A stretch of 64,000 nucleotides of DNA from Yoonia vestfoldensis SKA53 (GTDB lineage: Bacteria > Pseudomonadota > Alphaproteobacteria > Rhodobacterales > Rhodobacteraceae). The first letter of the stretch is position 1; each line of letters opens with the position of its first letter. A model generated the notes under the pieces. That model was not told the DNA's origin, ran no database searches, and worked only from the letters and a program-made list of their open reading frames with translations. The position numbers were made by a program, and so were the translations under genes. Below, piece after piece: positions 63,807 to 64,000 of this stretch. The stretch lies in NCBI RefSeq assembly GCF_000152785.1, contig NZ_CH672414.1:339615-403614 (forward strand), read 5' to 3'.

Positions 63807-63908
63807 TACCGCGAACAAGGCTGGCGTATTGCGGGCATTTCCGGCAGGCTTGCGGTGCGACCCACGGCCTGGATGGGTGTGGCTTTTTGCGGCAAAGGTG
63901 ATGTGGGG

Positions 63909-64000
63909 ATGTCTGACCTTCGTGCCGATTTGTTACAATTCTGCCGCATCATGTCTGGACATGCGCCGCAGCTGCGCCATCTTCGCAAGGCGGATGCACC
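63909..64000 (+). CDS. Partial open frame running off the window
   Basis: An ATG at 63909, preceded by AAAGGTGATG, opens a frame with no stop before the window ends. It encodes MSDLRADLLQFCRIMSGHAP and then QLRHLRKADA. The 30 residues are too few to recognise a family. It lies 102 bases after metZ on the same strand. Confidence 0.4.
   Translation, partial: MSDLRADLLQFCRIMSGHAPQLRHLRKADA

Overview
The window is a gene-dense, high-GC chromosomal segment from an alphaproteobacterium, most likely a roseobacter-type Rhodobacteraceae. The evidence is the mix of housekeeping genes: sdhE-type assembly factor, soxBDAG sarcosine oxidase, SUV3-like helicase/S4/ferredoxin/carD block, alphaproteobacterial rpoH and rpoD, mmcB with a GTTC-N7-GTTC SOS box, and a SAM-II riboswitch. 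No phage, insertion sequence, CRISPR array or rRNA operon is visible. Almost all DNA is coding and most long overlapping frames are antisense shadows.

Layout. 1-5 kb: pgeF, midA-like methyltransferase and lgt in one minus-strand overlap operon, then ubiK, an M42 peptidase and a YbjN-type gene. 5-10 kb: proC, a CsaA-type tRNA-binding protein and a hydroxyacid dehydrogenase; aatA; an XRE regulator with sdhE; a MarR regulator; a glyoxalase-fold gene. 10-15 kb: tRNA-Glu, recJ, glpX, hom, a small lipoprotein and a TetR gene. 16-19 kb: three overlapping Tad pilus-type genes (TadG and two TadE-like). 19-26 kb: glutamate dehydrogenase and soxBDAG. 26-38 kb: dnaG-rpoD, nrdR-ribD, capsule genes kpsS (interrupted) and kpsC, and ribE-ribBA-ribH-nusB. 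38-42 kb: small membrane/secreted genes around a probable 6S RNA, mmcB, tRNA-His, rluD-type synthase and rpoH. 43-54 kb: oxidoreductase, pepF, a DNA ligase/exonuclease pair, a lysophospholipase-like hydrolase with an SCP2 protein, a TPR protein, and helicase-S4-fdxA-carD. 54-64 kb: purD, xseA, a fused NuoE-NuoF protein, ftsY, an EamA transporter, yciB/ispZ and metZ under a SAM-II riboswitch.

Themes. Riboflavin synthesis (ribD, ribE, ribBA, ribH) is nearly complete but split in two blocks around the capsule genes, and the GTP cyclohydrolase half of ribBA looks dead. Amino acid metabolism is represented by proC, aatA, hom, gdh and metZ. Transcription factors sigma-70, sigma-32, NusB, CarD and a 6S RNA candidate all lie in 26 kb.

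The most notable observations are: (1) kpsS carries an in-frame TAA with 82 conserved-looking codons after it, ending 9 bases before kpsC; (2) at least nine copies of an intergenic element, a GC hairpin followed by GAGTATTTTT or GGATATTTTT and a conserved purine-rich tail, mostly just after stop codons; (3) a 6S RNA-like fold in an otherwise unexplained gap; (4) a fused NuoEF protein without its usual dehydrogenase partner; and (5) a DNA ligase/exonuclease repair pair without its usual helicase and phosphoesterase.
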